DNA of 64,000 bases from JAYSYM01 sp964543475 (GCA_964543475.1 CAZIYJ010000001.1:558001-622000), one strand, 5' to 3'; shown: positions 7,400 to 16,353, counted from the stretch's first letter. The notes: generated by a model from the sequence alone, not told the origin. Program-made: numbers and translations.

Positions 7400-9007
7400 A
7401 TGCGTCGTTCTCCTCTGGCAGTCATTTTTCTAACCGTATTTATCGATTTGGTTGGGTTCGGAATTATTCTTCCGCTCAATCCATTTTTGGCGCGTCAGTT
7501 CAATGCTTCTCCGCTTGAAATTGGCCTTCTTCTTTCGGTTTACTCGGTCTTTCAATTTTTCTTCTCGCCATTTTGGGGCGCCTTGAGTGATCGCATTGGC
7601 CGCAGGCCCGTGATCTTAACAAGTCTTGCAGGTGGGGCAGCTTCGTACTTCATGTTTGCCTTTGCCACCACATTACCGATGCTCTTCATTTCTCGGGCAC
7701 TGGCCGGAGCATTTGCAGGAAACATCGCTGCAGCTCAAGCTTACATCGCCGATGTTTCAAAACCTGAAGATCGCTCAAAAAGTATGGGCATCATTGGCGC
7801 TGCGTTTGGACTTGGGTTTATTTTTGGTCCGTTGATTGGCGCATTGCTGGCGAATGTTGGCAAGAGTTTCGGAAGTGCTCCTCCGTTTGGAATTAGCTTT
7901 GCGGCTCTCGGTGCGGGCCTGATCTGCGCGGTGAATTTAGTTTTCGCATACTTTGTCTTACCTGAGAGCTTAAATCGTGCGTCTGTTGCACAAGTTGATC
8001 GTCGCAACCGTTTCAAAAAAATTTGGTCGCATTTACGAAAGCCAGTGAGCGGTCAGCTAATTCTTATCTTTTTCATCAGTGGCCTAGCGATGGCACAAAT
8101 GGAAGCGATGCTATTTCCCTACGTCGCAGATGTTTTATTCTGGGAAACATCGACTGCAAGTTATGCTTTCGCTTACATGGGCGTCATCATGACGGTCGTC
8201 CAAGGATATTTTATTCGTAAATGGATGCCGATCTTTGGTGAAAGAAAGTTACTTTGCACCGGCCTGATTTTATTTTCACTGAGTTTATTCGGAGTAGCTT
8301 TAAGTCAGTCGGTTTGGCCACTGGCAATTACGATGACCGTCTTCGCATTAGCAAACGGAATTATGCGCCCGCCTAATCTGGGAATGATTAGCTTACTGAC
8401 TTCGCCTCAAGAGCAGGGCGCCGTTCTAGGCGTAACAAACAGTCTTGCATCACTTGGAAGAATTTTGGGGCCGGCACTGGGCGGATGGATGTATCAAAAG
8501 TATGGGCCCGCTTCTCCGTTCATAAGCGCGGGTCTGATCGCAAGCGGCTCGGCGGTGTTAGCTCTATCGATGTATCGCCGAATGCCTGACGATGGTCGAA
8601 GACATGAACCTGAAGTTGGCTTTACTCCAAAGCCAGGCGCAGATTTCGCGGTGTTGAAGCCGACGACGACTTCTCCCGTAATGAAAATCGGGGAGTATCA
8701 GCTCGAGAACTTAATTAAAAATCGCGTGCCATTTACGTATTTCGATTTACGTAGCGAGAGCACTCGCTCATCGCAAGGGGCAGGTCACCGATACTTTACC
8801 GGATCGATTGCGATCGATGCTGCCGATGATTCAATGGCGGCTAACGAGATTCTTCGTCAGTTGAAAACTCTTAAGGCAAAAAAAGAGCAGCCAATTGTGA
8901 TTATCTGTGAAGATGAAATGAGATCAATGAAAGTGGCCACCGAGGTCGAGAAGAAATACATCAATGTGTTTGTACTTCTCGGCGGCACCTCAAGCTTACA
9001 GCTCTAG
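7400..9007 (+). CDS. MFS transporter fused to a C-terminal rhodanese-like domain
   Basis: 535 residues. Residues 1-~395 are a 12-helix major-facilitator protein of the TetA/drug-H+ antiporter type, with the loop 2-3 motif GALSDRIGRRP and motif C-like GFGLGFIFGPLIG. A linker follows, then ~100 residues that fold like rhodanese: TYFDLRSE, then IVIICEDEMRS, where Cys is followed five residues later by RS, as in the rhodanese active loop. The substrate cannot be told. Convergent with the LysR gene: the two stop codons abut at 9007/9008, leaving no room for a separate terminator. Confidence 0.85.
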   Translation: MRRSPLAVIFLTVFIDLVGFGIILPLNPFLARQFNASPLEIGLLLSVYSVFQFFFSPFWGALSDRIGRRPVILTSLAGGAASYFMFAFATTLPMLFISRALAGAFAGNIAAAQAYIADVSKPEDRSKSMGIIGAAFGLGFIFGPLIGALLANVGKSFGSAPPFGISFAALGAGLICAVNLVFAYFVLPESLNRASVAQVDRRNRFKKIWSHLRKPVSGQLILIFFISGLAMAQMEAMLFPYVADVLFWETSTASYAFAYMGVIMTVVQGYFIRKWMPIFGERKLLCTGLILFSLSLFGVALSQSVWPLAITMTVFALANGIMRPPNLGMISLLTSPQEQGAVLGVTNSLASLGRILGPALGGWMYQKYGPASPFISAGLIASGSAVLALSMYRRMPDDGRRHEPEVGFTPKPGADFAVLKPTTTSPVMKIGEYQLENLIKNRVPFTYFDLRSESTRSSQGAGHRYFTGSIAIDAADDSMAANEILRQLKTLKAKKEQPIVIICEDEMRSMKVATEVEKKYINVFVLLGGTSSLQL

Positions 9008-9871
9008 TTAATTCAAAAGACGTGAGCAGTTGTCAGTGAGGGACCGAACGACTTCGCGATGAAGCTTGCTATAATAAGGGCGAACATAGTGGTGGAGCAC
9101 GACAGGGATTTTTAGAGTTCTATCCTTTTCAACTACCACTATATCTTTATCGCCTCTCACTAAGTGCAAGGGTAATACTGCACGCCCGAGTCCTAGTCTC
9201 ACTCCATCAAGCAAACCATAGACGTCGTCTAAGTATCGACGGTCTATTTTGGCAGCCCGATCATTCGATCGCAGTCTCAGATATTTAAAAGTGATTTCGT
9301 CTTTCTCGTGGTGATCGAGATAGATGTCCGGCCCTTTGTAGCCTTTCTTCTGAACTAAAACGTTTAGCTCATCACCGAGGTGAACGGACTCGATGTCTTC
9401 GCGATTTAAGTTTTGATCGAGGATCATGTAATCAATCTCGCCGGATTTTAGCAGCTCAGGTAGCTCTTCTAACTCTCGGGAAATCAGTTCGAGCTTCACT
9501 CTCGGATACTTTTCTAGGAGGGGAGCGAGGGCTGGAAGTACAGCGGATCTCATCACCGATGAAAATCCACCAATCCTTATGACTCCGGTCAATTCGTCAC
9601 TTGCGGCACCCATTATTCGATCGACGACCTCAGTTTCAATAGCAGTTTTGGCCTGGCAATAGCGAAGAAGCTCGCTTCCTTGCTCTGTGAGTCGAATACC
9701 ACTGCGGTCGCGGATAAAAAGGCTAGTGCCTAGTTCAGTTTCTAAGTTCTGAACTCGCTGAGAGAGTGCCGACTGAGTGATGTGGATCTTTTCGGCCGCT
9801 CTCGTAAAGTTACCGGTTTGGGCACAAGCAAGAAAGGCATCGAGATTTATAGAAGATAGACTCATAATCAT
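9008..9871 (-). CDS. LysR-family transcriptional regulator
   Basis: 287 residues. The N-terminal winged helix-turn-helix is textbook (AFLACAQTGNFTRAAEKIHITQSALSQRVQNLE, helices ~8-60), followed by the linker helix and a two-lobed effector domain starting at GVIRIGGFSSV. The effector is unknown. Start is ATG at 9871 or 9865. A perfect dyad sits immediately upstream (9877-9907), placed for autoregulation and for control of the divergent secreted-protein/cytochrome pair. Confidence 0.92.
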   Translation of the reverse strand: MIMSLSSINLDAFLACAQTGNFTRAAEKIHITQSALSQRVQNLETELGTSLFIRDRSGIRLTEQGSELLRYCQAKTAIETEVVDRIMGAASDELTGVIRIGGFSSVMRSAVLPALAPLLEKYPRVKLELISRELEELPELLKSGEIDYMILDQNLNREDIESVHLGDELNVLVQKKGYKGPDIYLDHHEKDEITFKYLRLRSNDRAAKIDRRYLDDVYGLLDGVRLGLGRAVLPLHLVRGDKDIVVVEKDRTLKIPVVLHHYVRPYYSKLHREVVRSLTDNCSRLLN

Positions 9872-9876
9872 TAGAT

Positions 9877-9907
9877 AAACCGATCATCATATTAAAACAA
9901 TCGGTTT
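9877..9907. promoter_or_regulatory. Dyad, probable LysR operator
   Basis: AAACCGAT (9877-9884) and ATCGGTTT (9900-9907) are perfect inverted half-sites, 23 bp centre to centre, just above two helical turns. The dyad starts 6 bp upstream of the LysR start codon, in the intergenic region shared with the divergent gene at 9991, the usual position of LysR binding sites. Function is inferred. Confidence 0.5.
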
Positions 9908-9990
9908 TACGGATAGTAAACGATCGCTGTAAAAGCTCCCTAATGCAATTACGCAGACAGTACGTCGTTTTAACGACGAGAGGAGTTTTT

Positions 9991-10446
9991 ATGAACGCTA
10001 AAGTAAAGGTATTAAGTTTTTGTTTCGCAGCCCTGGCGAGCAATCGTGCTCAAGCGGCCGATTTTTTCTGTGAGGGTGTTTACCCAAACCACGGGACTTA
10101 CGTCGTCGCCAAACAACAAGCATATCCTTCACGTGTTCCCGTGAGCCAGGTGGTGGTGATCGATGGGTATACCACGCTTGATTTGAAAGGTACTTATGAG
10201 CTTCCGCAAAGCGACGTTTTCGGGACGCACTCGTTTAAGCTCAACAACGCTGGCCAAGAAGCGACGTTGACGATCAGTCTTAAAATAGAGCCGATCGGTT
10301 GCACGCGAGCAGGATGTGATCATGTCGGTCCGGGAAGAACGAAGCAGCCGAAGTTTCCATCCAACTGGGAGCCGAGTAAAAATAAATTAGACGGCGTGCT
10401 TGTGGTTGGTGGGGAAACCACAGAGTTCACTTGTGAAACAATCTAA
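9991..10446 (+). CDS. Small exported protein, unknown family
   Basis: 151 residues from ATG 9991, chosen for its GAGAGGAG ribosome-binding site and because it starts a clean signal peptide (cleavage after AQA). The mature protein has four to five cysteines (FFCEG, GCTRAGC, FTCETI) consistent with disulfides and mainly beta content. A perfect 16-bp palindrome (CGTCGTTTTAACGACG, 9963-9978) lies just before the ribosome-binding site. It overlaps the next gene by 14 nt, so translation is probably coupled to the diheme cytochrome. Divergent from the LysR gene, which may regulate it. Confidence 0.7.
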   Translation: MNAKVKVLSFCFAALASNRAQAADFFCEGVYPNHGTYVVAKQQAYPSRVPVSQVVVIDGYTTLDLKGTYELPQSDVFGTHSFKLNNAGQEATLTISLKIEPIGCTRAGCDHVGPGRTKQPKFPSNWEPSKNKLDGVLVVGGETTEFTCETI

Positions 10447-11176
10447 AGTCTTCGCGCTGCTTGCGACTCTGCTAGTTTTTTTGATCATCGTGGTTGTCTG
10501 CAGTGCGATCGTACTTTTTAATGACTCAGATGCAATTGCGTTCGAGTCGCGCGAATCAAAAACTCCTGATGCAAAACCAATTTTCAACCGAGTTGCATAT
10601 TACCCATCAGCAAACAGAGACGTTTGGGTCATGCAACAAAGTCATAGCGGTTATTATGAGGAGTTTGAAAAGTGGGATCGTATCGCGATCATTGTTGATA
10701 AAACCGTGGAACCAAAAACGGCAAAGTATTTTCAGCTCGAGCCTGGAGAAGCAATTCTTGAAGTCGAGAAGAAGAAGTCTTTAAAAGTTTCATGTTTCCT
10801 TTGTCACGCAAATGGACCGCGCGCAATTCGTGCAAATTTTGATTCGGAAGTGAATGTTTCGATCAAAGATCGATTGAAACTCGCGATTTGGAATTTACGA
10901 ATCAAAACTTACGGTAAAGTTGCGGCCGACGATTCTCCTCAAGCGGAGTCGGATGTTCCACTTAAGCTCAATAAACCTTTCGACAATGAATCGCTGACCG
11001 TAAAAACCTGTGTGAAGTGTCATTCAGAATCGGGCTTTCTAGCGCGAGGATCGCTCAAGCGACAGCACTTTATGTCGATCAAGTTTTTAGTTGAAAGTGG
11101 TGAAATGCCGCCGCCGGGCTACAGACTCCCGCCAGAAGGTCGAGCAAAGGTTCTGCGCTTTGCGCGGGGGCTTTAA
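10433..11176 (+). CDS. Membrane-anchored diheme c-type cytochrome
   Basis: 247 residues from the GTG at 10433, chosen because it begins a short Lys-containing lead and a single membrane anchor (LLATLLVFLIIVVVC, residues ~8-25); upstream codons in the frame overlap the previous gene further. Two heme c motifs are present, CFLCH (about residue 121) and CVKCH (about 195), with Met-containing stretches nearby as possible axial ligands. The rest would face the periplasm. It shares a 14-nt overlap with the secreted Cys-containing protein, suggesting a joint redox or metal function. Not a known oxidase or peroxidase by its motifs. Confidence 0.78.
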   Translation: MKQSKVFALLATLLVFLIIVVVCSAIVLFNDSDAIAFESRESKTPDAKPIFNRVAYYPSANRDVWVMQQSHSGYYEEFEKWDRIAIIVDKTVEPKTAKYFQLEPGEAILEVEKKKSLKVSCFLCHANGPRAIRANFDSEVNVSIKDRLKLAIWNLRIKTYGKVAADDSPQAESDVPLKLNKPFDNESLTVKTCVKCHSESGFLARGSLKRQHFMSIKFLVESGEMPPPGYRLPPEGRAKVLRFARGL

Positions 11177-11178
11177 CG

Positions 11179-11194
11179 CTGTGCGGGCGCACAG
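11179..11194 (+). other. Hairpin after cytochrome gene
   Basis: CTGTGC/GCACAG stem with a 4-nt loop directly after the cytochrome stop codon. There is no T run, so termination is doubtful; it may mark the 3' end of the transcript. Confidence 0.3.
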
Positions 11195-11312
11195 AGCGGC
11201 ACTGCGAAAGTAAGGTTTTCCTAGGTAACCCCCTGAAAACACCCTGTATTCAAATGTATTGGAGATGAGATGCGGCCGCTGGATTGCTCTAATTCGGGTA
11301 TCGGAGGCTACG

Positions 11313-11564
11313 ATGCAGTCAGAAAACGCATTTAAATTAGGGTCGATCTTGTTGTTAGTAGGGTTTTGCGTTGCTGGGGCGAACGTGAAGGGCTCTGGTT
11401 TAGCGGTCGAAACGATCAGATCTGAATCGACACGCGTTGACGTCGCAAGCGACTCGCCAGCTCTTGAGCTCTATCAGGACAGTGAAATTCGCAAAGAATT
11501 AGAAGCAGTTCAAGAGATCAATAAAATGAATGTTTCTGAATTCGCACCTTACAAGATCCGTTAG
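11313..11564 (+). CDS. Small exported or membrane-anchored protein
   Basis: 83 residues from ATG 11313, which has a GGAGG site 6 nt upstream; the frame is open upstream to 11259 but lacks a site. Residues ~8-25 form a hydrophobic signal or anchor (LGSILLLVGFCVAGA); the remainder is acidic and hydrophilic with a likely helix (IRKELEAVQEINKM). No family recognised. It ends 57 bp before valS. Confidence 0.55.
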   Translation: MQSENAFKLGSILLLVGFCVAGANVKGSGLAVETIRSESTRVDVASDSPALELYQDSEIRKELEAVQEINKMNVSEFAPYKIR

Positions 11565-11581
11565 TAGACCTTGTCTCACGT

Positions 11582-11617
11582 CCTCTGAAACGATAACTTG
11601 GTTTCTCGTTTCGGGGG
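11582..11617 (+). promoter_or_regulatory. Hairpin enclosing the valS ribosome-binding region
   Basis: CCTCTGAAACGA (11582-11593) pairs over all 12 positions (two G-T wobbles) with TCGTTTCGGGGG (11606-11617), leaving a 12-nt loop. The G run of the 3' arm is the only purine-rich segment at ribosome-binding distance from the valS ATG at 11622, so the hairpin would hide it. Could tune valS translation; a chance hairpin is not excluded. Confidence 0.45.
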
Positions 11618-11621
11618 TCTA

Positions 11622-14327
11622 ATGTCAGAGAATTTTCAGTCCACTCTAGAGGACCGTTACTCACCAACAAATGTTGAGCAACGCATTTACAAGTTTTGGG
11701 AAACAAAGGGCTATTTCAAAGCTCAAGACGCTTCAACAAAACCACCTTTCTCAATCATACTTCCTCCTCCGAATGTCACCGGCTCGCTACACATGGGCCA
11801 CGCACTCGATCACACAATTCAAGATGTACTTATTCGTTACAAGCGGATGAGCGGCTTCAATGCGCTTTGGCTTCCCGGAACCGATCACGCGGGTATCGCA
11901 ACTCAGTCAGTTGTTGAACGTGAATTGAAGAAAGAAGGCGTCAGCCGTCACGAACTAGGTCGCGAAAAATTCATCGAAAAAGTTTGGGAGTGGAAGCACC
12001 AATACGGCTCTCGCATCTACGAACAAATGAAACGCTTAGGCGATTCATGTGACTGGGATCGCGCAGTTTTCACACTCGATGAAGGTGTATCAACGGCGGT
12101 TCAAAAAGTGTTCGTTGATTTATACAAGCGCAATTTAATATACAAAGGTACTCGCTTAGTTAACTGGTCTCCTCCTCTTGAGAGTGCGATTTCTGATTTA
12201 GAAGTCGAGCACAGAGAAGTAAAAGGCACGCTTTACTACATCGACTACCCAGTTGAAGGTTCAGAGCAAATTCTTACCGTTGCAACAACTCGCCCAGAGA
12301 CAATGCTTGGTGACTCAGCTGTAGCGGTGCATCCGCAAGATGAGCGATACGCAAAGCTGATTGGCAAAAATGTTTTGCTTCCACTGACAAATCGTAAAAT
12401 CCCAATCATCGCAGATGACTATGTAGATAAAGAATTTGGTTCTGGCGTTGTGAAGATGACTCCTGCGCATGACTTTAACGATTACAAAGTCGGAGTTCGT
12501 CACAAGCTTGAGTTTATCAATATTCTAAATCGCAACGGCACCATCAATGAGAACGGTGGAAAATATCAAGGCTTGAAAGTTCAAGAGGCTCGCAAAAAAG
12601 TTCTTGAAGATCTCAAAGCTGAAGGTCGTCTCCAAAAAGATGAACCTAACAAGATGTCGATTGGCTACTGCTCTCGCACGGGTGCAGTGGTTGAGCCATT
12701 CTTGTCTGAGCAGTGGTTCGTTCGTACGCCAGCGATTTCGACGCAAGCTCGACAAGTGGTCGAGACAGGTACTCTGAAATTTGAGCCAGAGTCTTGGACA
12801 AAAGTTTATTTGCACTGGATGAGCATTTTAGAAGATTGGTGTATCTCGCGCCAACTTTGGTGGGGACACAGAATTCCTGCATGGTACGGAGATGATGGCC
12901 AAATTTTTGTTGGCAATAGCGAAGCCGATGCGCTCGCGCAGGCAAAAGCCCACTACGGAAAAGAAGTAAAGCTTCGTCAAGATGACGACGTTCTTGATAC
13001 TTGGTTCTCATCTGCTCTTTGGCCATTCTCGACAATGGGTTGGCCAAATGAAACAGAAACACTCAAGACATTCTACCCAACAAGTACTCTCGTCACTGGC
13101 CACGACATCATTTTCTTCTGGGTGGCTCGAATGGTGATGATGGGTTTGACGTTCAAACAAGATGTTCCATTCCGCAAAGTTTATATCCACGGCTTAATTC
13201 GCGATGCTGATGGCAAGAAAATGTCGAAGTCGACTGGTAATGCGCTGGATCCGGTTCAGCTCATTGATCAGCACGGTGCCGATGCATTGCGATTTACGTT
13301 GATGTCGCAAATTGCTTCGGGTCGTGATTTGAAGTTCTCAGAGCAGCGTCTCGAGGGCTATCGCAACTTCATGAACAAGATTTGGAATGCAACCCGCTTT
13401 AGCCTAGGCGCTTTGAATGATTTCAAAGTTCCGGCCGATGGCGTGAAGTCTCTTCCAAACAAAGCTGACTTGTCGGTTGCCGATCAGTGGATCGTTTATC
13501 GCACGGGCCAGGTTGAAAAAGACATTGAGTCTTTCATGGATCAAGATCGCTTCTCTGATGCGGCTAACTCGCTCTACCATTTTGTATGGAATGATTTCTG
13601 CGACTGGTACGTCGAACTCGTGAAGCCAATCATTTATGGCGAACCAAATGCCGAGAGATCAGCAACACAACTTGTGCTAGCGCAGACATTAAATCGCATC
13701 ATGCGACTTCTTCATCCATTTATTCCGTTTATCACTGAAGAGATTTTCCAGAAGCTTCCAATTAAATCTGAAGCCTGTATTATTTCGGCTTATCCAACTA
13801 TCAGAAATGATAAAGAGTGGCTCACGATCGGAAGTAAAGAGGCTGCATTTGAAATGGAGCTTGTGAAAGAAACGATCGCTGCGATTAGAAACATTCGTGG
13901 TGAGAATCAAATCAAGCCAGGGCAGACAATCAAAGCTCGGTTGGCTCCGTTCGACGCTCGTGTTCAAAAGATCTTAGGGGAGAATAAGACTGTGATCATG
14001 CGACTAGCTCGCCTTGAATCATGTGACATCGGAGAGGCGGGTTCACTTGCGAAGTGTGCTGTGTCTCCGGTGCGTTTGCAGGATGCAAGTGTTGACGTTA
14101 TTGTTCCGCTCGAAGGCCTAGTCGATATCGAAGAAGAAATTAAACGGATTAATAAGCTCATGGAAAAACTTGAGAAGGACTCTTCGGTATTACGCGGAAA
14201 GCTTTCGAACGAAAACTATTTGAAAAATGCGCCAGAAGAATTAGTAACGGCTGACAAGTCTTTGCTTGAACAGCAGAACGCTCAAGCAGGCAGATTCCGC
14301 GAAAGCCTTCAGCGCTTACGAATGTAA
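11622..14327 (+). CDS. valS: Valyl-tRNA synthetase
   Basis: 901 residues from ATG 11622 (a GTG-type start at 11598 would lie inside the hairpin and adds nothing conserved). Class I signature PPPNVTGSLHMGHAL (HIGH) near residue 45, editing (CP1) domain with TTRPET and DDYVDKEFGSG, KMSKS (GKKMSKSTGN) near 540, anticodon-binding domain, and the C-terminal coiled coil (DIEEEIKRINKLMEKLEKD) typical of ValRS. Charges tRNA-Val in the cytoplasm and edits Thr. Length compares well with 880-950 in other bacteria. A copy of the dispersed repeat follows the stop. Confidence 0.97.
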   Translation: MSENFQSTLEDRYSPTNVEQRIYKFWETKGYFKAQDASTKPPFSIILPPPNVTGSLHMGHALDHTIQDVLIRYKRMSGFNALWLPGTDHAGIATQSVVERELKKEGVSRHELGREKFIEKVWEWKHQYGSRIYEQMKRLGDSCDWDRAVFTLDEGVSTAVQKVFVDLYKRNLIYKGTRLVNWSPPLESAISDLEVEHREVKGTLYYIDYPVEGSEQILTVATTRPETMLGDSAVAVHPQDERYAKLIGKNVLLPLTNRKIPIIADDYVDKEFGSGVVKMTPAHDFNDYKVGVRHKLEFINILNRNGTINENGGKYQGLKVQEARKKVLEDLKAEGRLQKDEPNKMSIGYCSRTGAVVEPFLSEQWFVRTPAISTQARQVVETGTLKFEPESWTKVYLHWMSILEDWCISRQLWWGHRIPAWYGDDGQIFVGNSEADALAQAKAHYGKEVKLRQDDDVLDTWFSSALWPFSTMGWPNETETLKTFYPTSTLVTGHDIIFFWVARMVMMGLTFKQDVPFRKVYIHGLIRDADGKKMSKSTGNALDPVQLIDQHGADALRFTLMSQIASGRDLKFSEQRLEGYRNFMNKIWNATRFSLGALNDFKVPADGVKSLPNKADLSVADQWIVYRTGQVEKDIESFMDQDRFSDAANSLYHFVWNDFCDWYVELVKPIIYGEPNAERSATQLVLAQTLNRIMRLLHPFIPFITEEIFQKLPIKSEACIISAYPTIRNDKEWLTIGSKEAAFEMELVKETIAAIRNIRGENQIKPGQTIKARLAPFDARVQKILGENKTVIMRLARLESCDIGEAGSLAKCAVSPVRLQDASVDVIVPLEGLVDIEEEIKRINKLMEKLEKDSSVLRGKLSNENYLKNAPEELVTADKSLLEQQNAQAGRFRESLQRLRM

Positions 14328-14362
14328 TAACGCACCATTGCTACACTCTGGTAGCAGCTACC
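14328..14362 (-). repeat. Dispersed 3'-end palindromic repeat, copy A
   Basis: Starts immediately after the valS TAA with a second TAA (TAACGCACCATTGCTAC), then ACTCTGGTAGCAGCTACC. On the - strand it reads GGTAGCTGCTACC-AGAGT-GTAGC-AATG-GTGCGTTA, nearly identical to copies D and E. Two alternative hairpins are possible (GGTAGC/GCTACC or GCTAC/GTAGC). Confidence 0.8.
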
Positions 14363-14373
14363 AATAGGGGATT

Positions 14374-15144
14374 ATGGGGATTGCGATAGTAACCGGCGCC
14401 TCAGCCGGTTTAGGAATTGAGTTTGCGAAACTTTTTGTTCAAGACGGACATCAAGTGGTCCTTGTTGCTCGAAGAAAAGAGCAGCTTGAGGCGGTCGCAG
14501 ATTCGCTTAAGGCGATTTTCCCGAACTCAAAAGCGTATGTCATTGGAATGGATCTTGGCTCACCCGGCGCAGGCAAACGCCTTTTTGAGCGAACTCAGTC
14601 GCTTGGATTAAAAATTGATTTTCTTGTTAACAATGCAGGTTTTGGAGAAGCGGGCGACTTCTCAAAACTCTCAATCGATCGACAGCTACAGATGATCGAT
14701 CTGAACGTTCGAACTCTTGTCGAACTGACTCATTTGTATCTTCCCTCAATGAGAGAAAACGGTTTCGGACGAATTCTTAATGTGGGTTCAGTTGCGGGTT
14801 TTCAGCCTGGCCCATTTATGGCGACTTACTTTGCGACGAAGGCATTTGTTAATTCATTCAGCGAAGCTTTGCACAAAGAACTCAGCGGAACTGGAGTGAG
14901 TTGCACAGTCCTCGCGCCCGGAGCAACCGCTACTGAATTTGCAAAAGTCGCAAAAGTTGATTCAGCTTTGCTATTTAAAGGTGTAGTTGCGAATTCACAA
15001 CCAGTCGTCAGAGCTGGCTACGATGCAATGATGAAAGGTGACGCGTTGGTTGTGCCGGGATTAATGAACAAGATAATTGTTCAAAGTCTAAGAGTGTCGC
15101 CCCGATTTCTCGTGCGACACCTCGCTGCTCGCTTAAATCGTTAA
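14374..15144 (+). CDS. Short-chain dehydrogenase/reductase (SDR)
   Basis: 256 residues. Cofactor motif TGASAGLG (residues ~7-14) with ARR after strand 2 (NADP preference), VNNAG, catalytic Ser in NVGSVAG, and YFATK catalytic Tyr/Lys are intact. The C-terminal extension past ~215 with a basic tail (SPRFLVRHLAARLNR) suggests membrane association. Similar to classical SDRs of the DltE/YqjQ type acting on lipids or ketones; substrate unknown. Its stop overlaps the stop of the convergent subtilase by 4 bp. Confidence 0.88.
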   Translation: MGIAIVTGASAGLGIEFAKLFVQDGHQVVLVARRKEQLEAVADSLKAIFPNSKAYVIGMDLGSPGAGKRLFERTQSLGLKIDFLVNNAGFGEAGDFSKLSIDRQLQMIDLNVRTLVELTHLYLPSMRENGFGRILNVGSVAGFQPGPFMATYFATKAFVNSFSEALHKELSGTGVSCTVLAPGATATEFAKVAKVDSALLFKGVVANSQPVVRAGYDAMMKGDALVVPGLMNKIIVQSLRVSPRFLVRHLAARLNR

Positions 15145-16301
15145 GCTTTTCTTCCTTTTAACTTTTCTTTCAACTTCGCTTTGATTTCTTTTATCTGTTG
15201 TCGTGCTGACTCAATTCGAAGTCGAGCGTCTTTTCCAAGACAATTTAGGTTCGCCGAGCCCGCGCATTTCATCGCCGCACCAGCATCTACGATTCCGCCG
15301 GTTTGTACTTTGTTAACTAAGGGCTTTGCCGCTCGTGCTGTCGCTTTAATGATCTCAACAACCTCTGTTGCTGAAAGGCGGGGATGTGCTGAGCGGAGAA
15401 GTGCTGCTACGCCAGAGATGATTGGGGTTGCAAACGAAGTTCCGTCTGAGCGATACCATTTTTCGTCTTCCCAGAGGCCCCAGATATTTACGCCTGGTGC
15501 CCCGATGTGAACGTAGGCGAGGCCATAGTTCGAACGAGCAGTCGTATCGTCATCCTTTTTTGTCGCAGCAACAGAAAGTAAGTTTGGGAGTTGAAACTTC
15601 GCAGGATAAATATCTTCCTTATCGATATTCATTCCATCGTTACCGCAAGCAGCAACAACTACGATATCCTCAATGAGCGCATTCTTTAGAGCCGTGTGAA
15701 GAGTTCGGTCGTAACCTTCACCCGCAAACGACAAATTAATCACTGAAACTTTTTCGTTCACGGCATAATTGATCGCACGAATTGCATCAACGTCATCGCC
15801 GAACCCGTCGGCATCTAAGAATCGAAGAGGAAGGATCGAACACTTCGGACAAATGCCTGATCCGCCTAAACCGTTATCTGATTCAGCGGCAAGAATCGAA
15901 GCGACAAATGTTCCGTGTCCGTTATCGTCAAATGGTAGGCGGATTTCTTCGTTAAAATTCCAGCCAATCAAATCGTCGATAAAACCGTTGTTGTCTTGGT
16001 CGAGGCCATCGAGTTTTTCTAAATGCTTGTAATGAATTCGATTCGTAAATTCAGGATGATTGTATTTCAAGCCGCTGTCGATGATTGCAACTGTGACTTG
16101 TGGGTCACCTTTAGTTTTTTTCCAGGCTTCGAAAACATTAATGTGGGAAAGGTGCCAAGAATTTTTCACTAGGGGATCTTCCCCGGTTTTTTGCACCCGT
16201 GCTCCGCCTGGTGCAGGCGGATTGTAAGCTGCACTTGCAGGGTGAGTAGCCGAGATGATGATACTAATGCTGATTGCTACGCGAAAGAGAAAAGACCCCA
16301 T
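15141..16301 (-). CDS. Secreted subtilisin-like serine peptidase (S8)
   Basis: 386 residues from ATG 16301, which follows a GGGGGG site; a GTG at 16313 in the same frame is less likely. Signal peptide ends near PASA. The catalytic triad is complete: Asp in VAIIDSGL, His in DDNGHGTFVAS and Ser in SDGTSFATP, with the oxyanion Asn in AACGNDG. Only a short segment precedes the catalytic domain, which begins near the mature N-terminus, so there is little propeptide. A basic C-terminal helix (IKEIKAKLKEKLKGRKA) is unusual. A role in prey protein digestion is plausible given its export, but not shown. Confidence 0.93.
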   Translation of the reverse strand: MGSFLFRVAISISIIISATHPASAAYNPPAPGGARVQKTGEDPLVKNSWHLSHINVFEAWKKTKGDPQVTVAIIDSGLKYNHPEFTNRIHYKHLEKLDGLDQDNNGFIDDLIGWNFNEEIRLPFDDNGHGTFVASILAAESDNGLGGSGICPKCSILPLRFLDADGFGDDVDAIRAINYAVNEKVSVINLSFAGEGYDRTLHTALKNALIEDIVVVAACGNDGMNIDKEDIYPAKFQLPNLLSVAATKKDDDTTARSNYGLAYVHIGAPGVNIWGLWEDEKWYRSDGTSFATPIISGVAALLRSAHPRLSATEVVEIIKATARAAKPLVNKVQTGGIVDAGAAMKCAGSANLNCLGKDARLRIESARQQIKEIKAKLKEKLKGRKA

Positions 16302-16353
16302 TATTCCCCCCACAAAGATTTAGGGGCCGAACTCTGTTAAAGGCAAGAAAATT

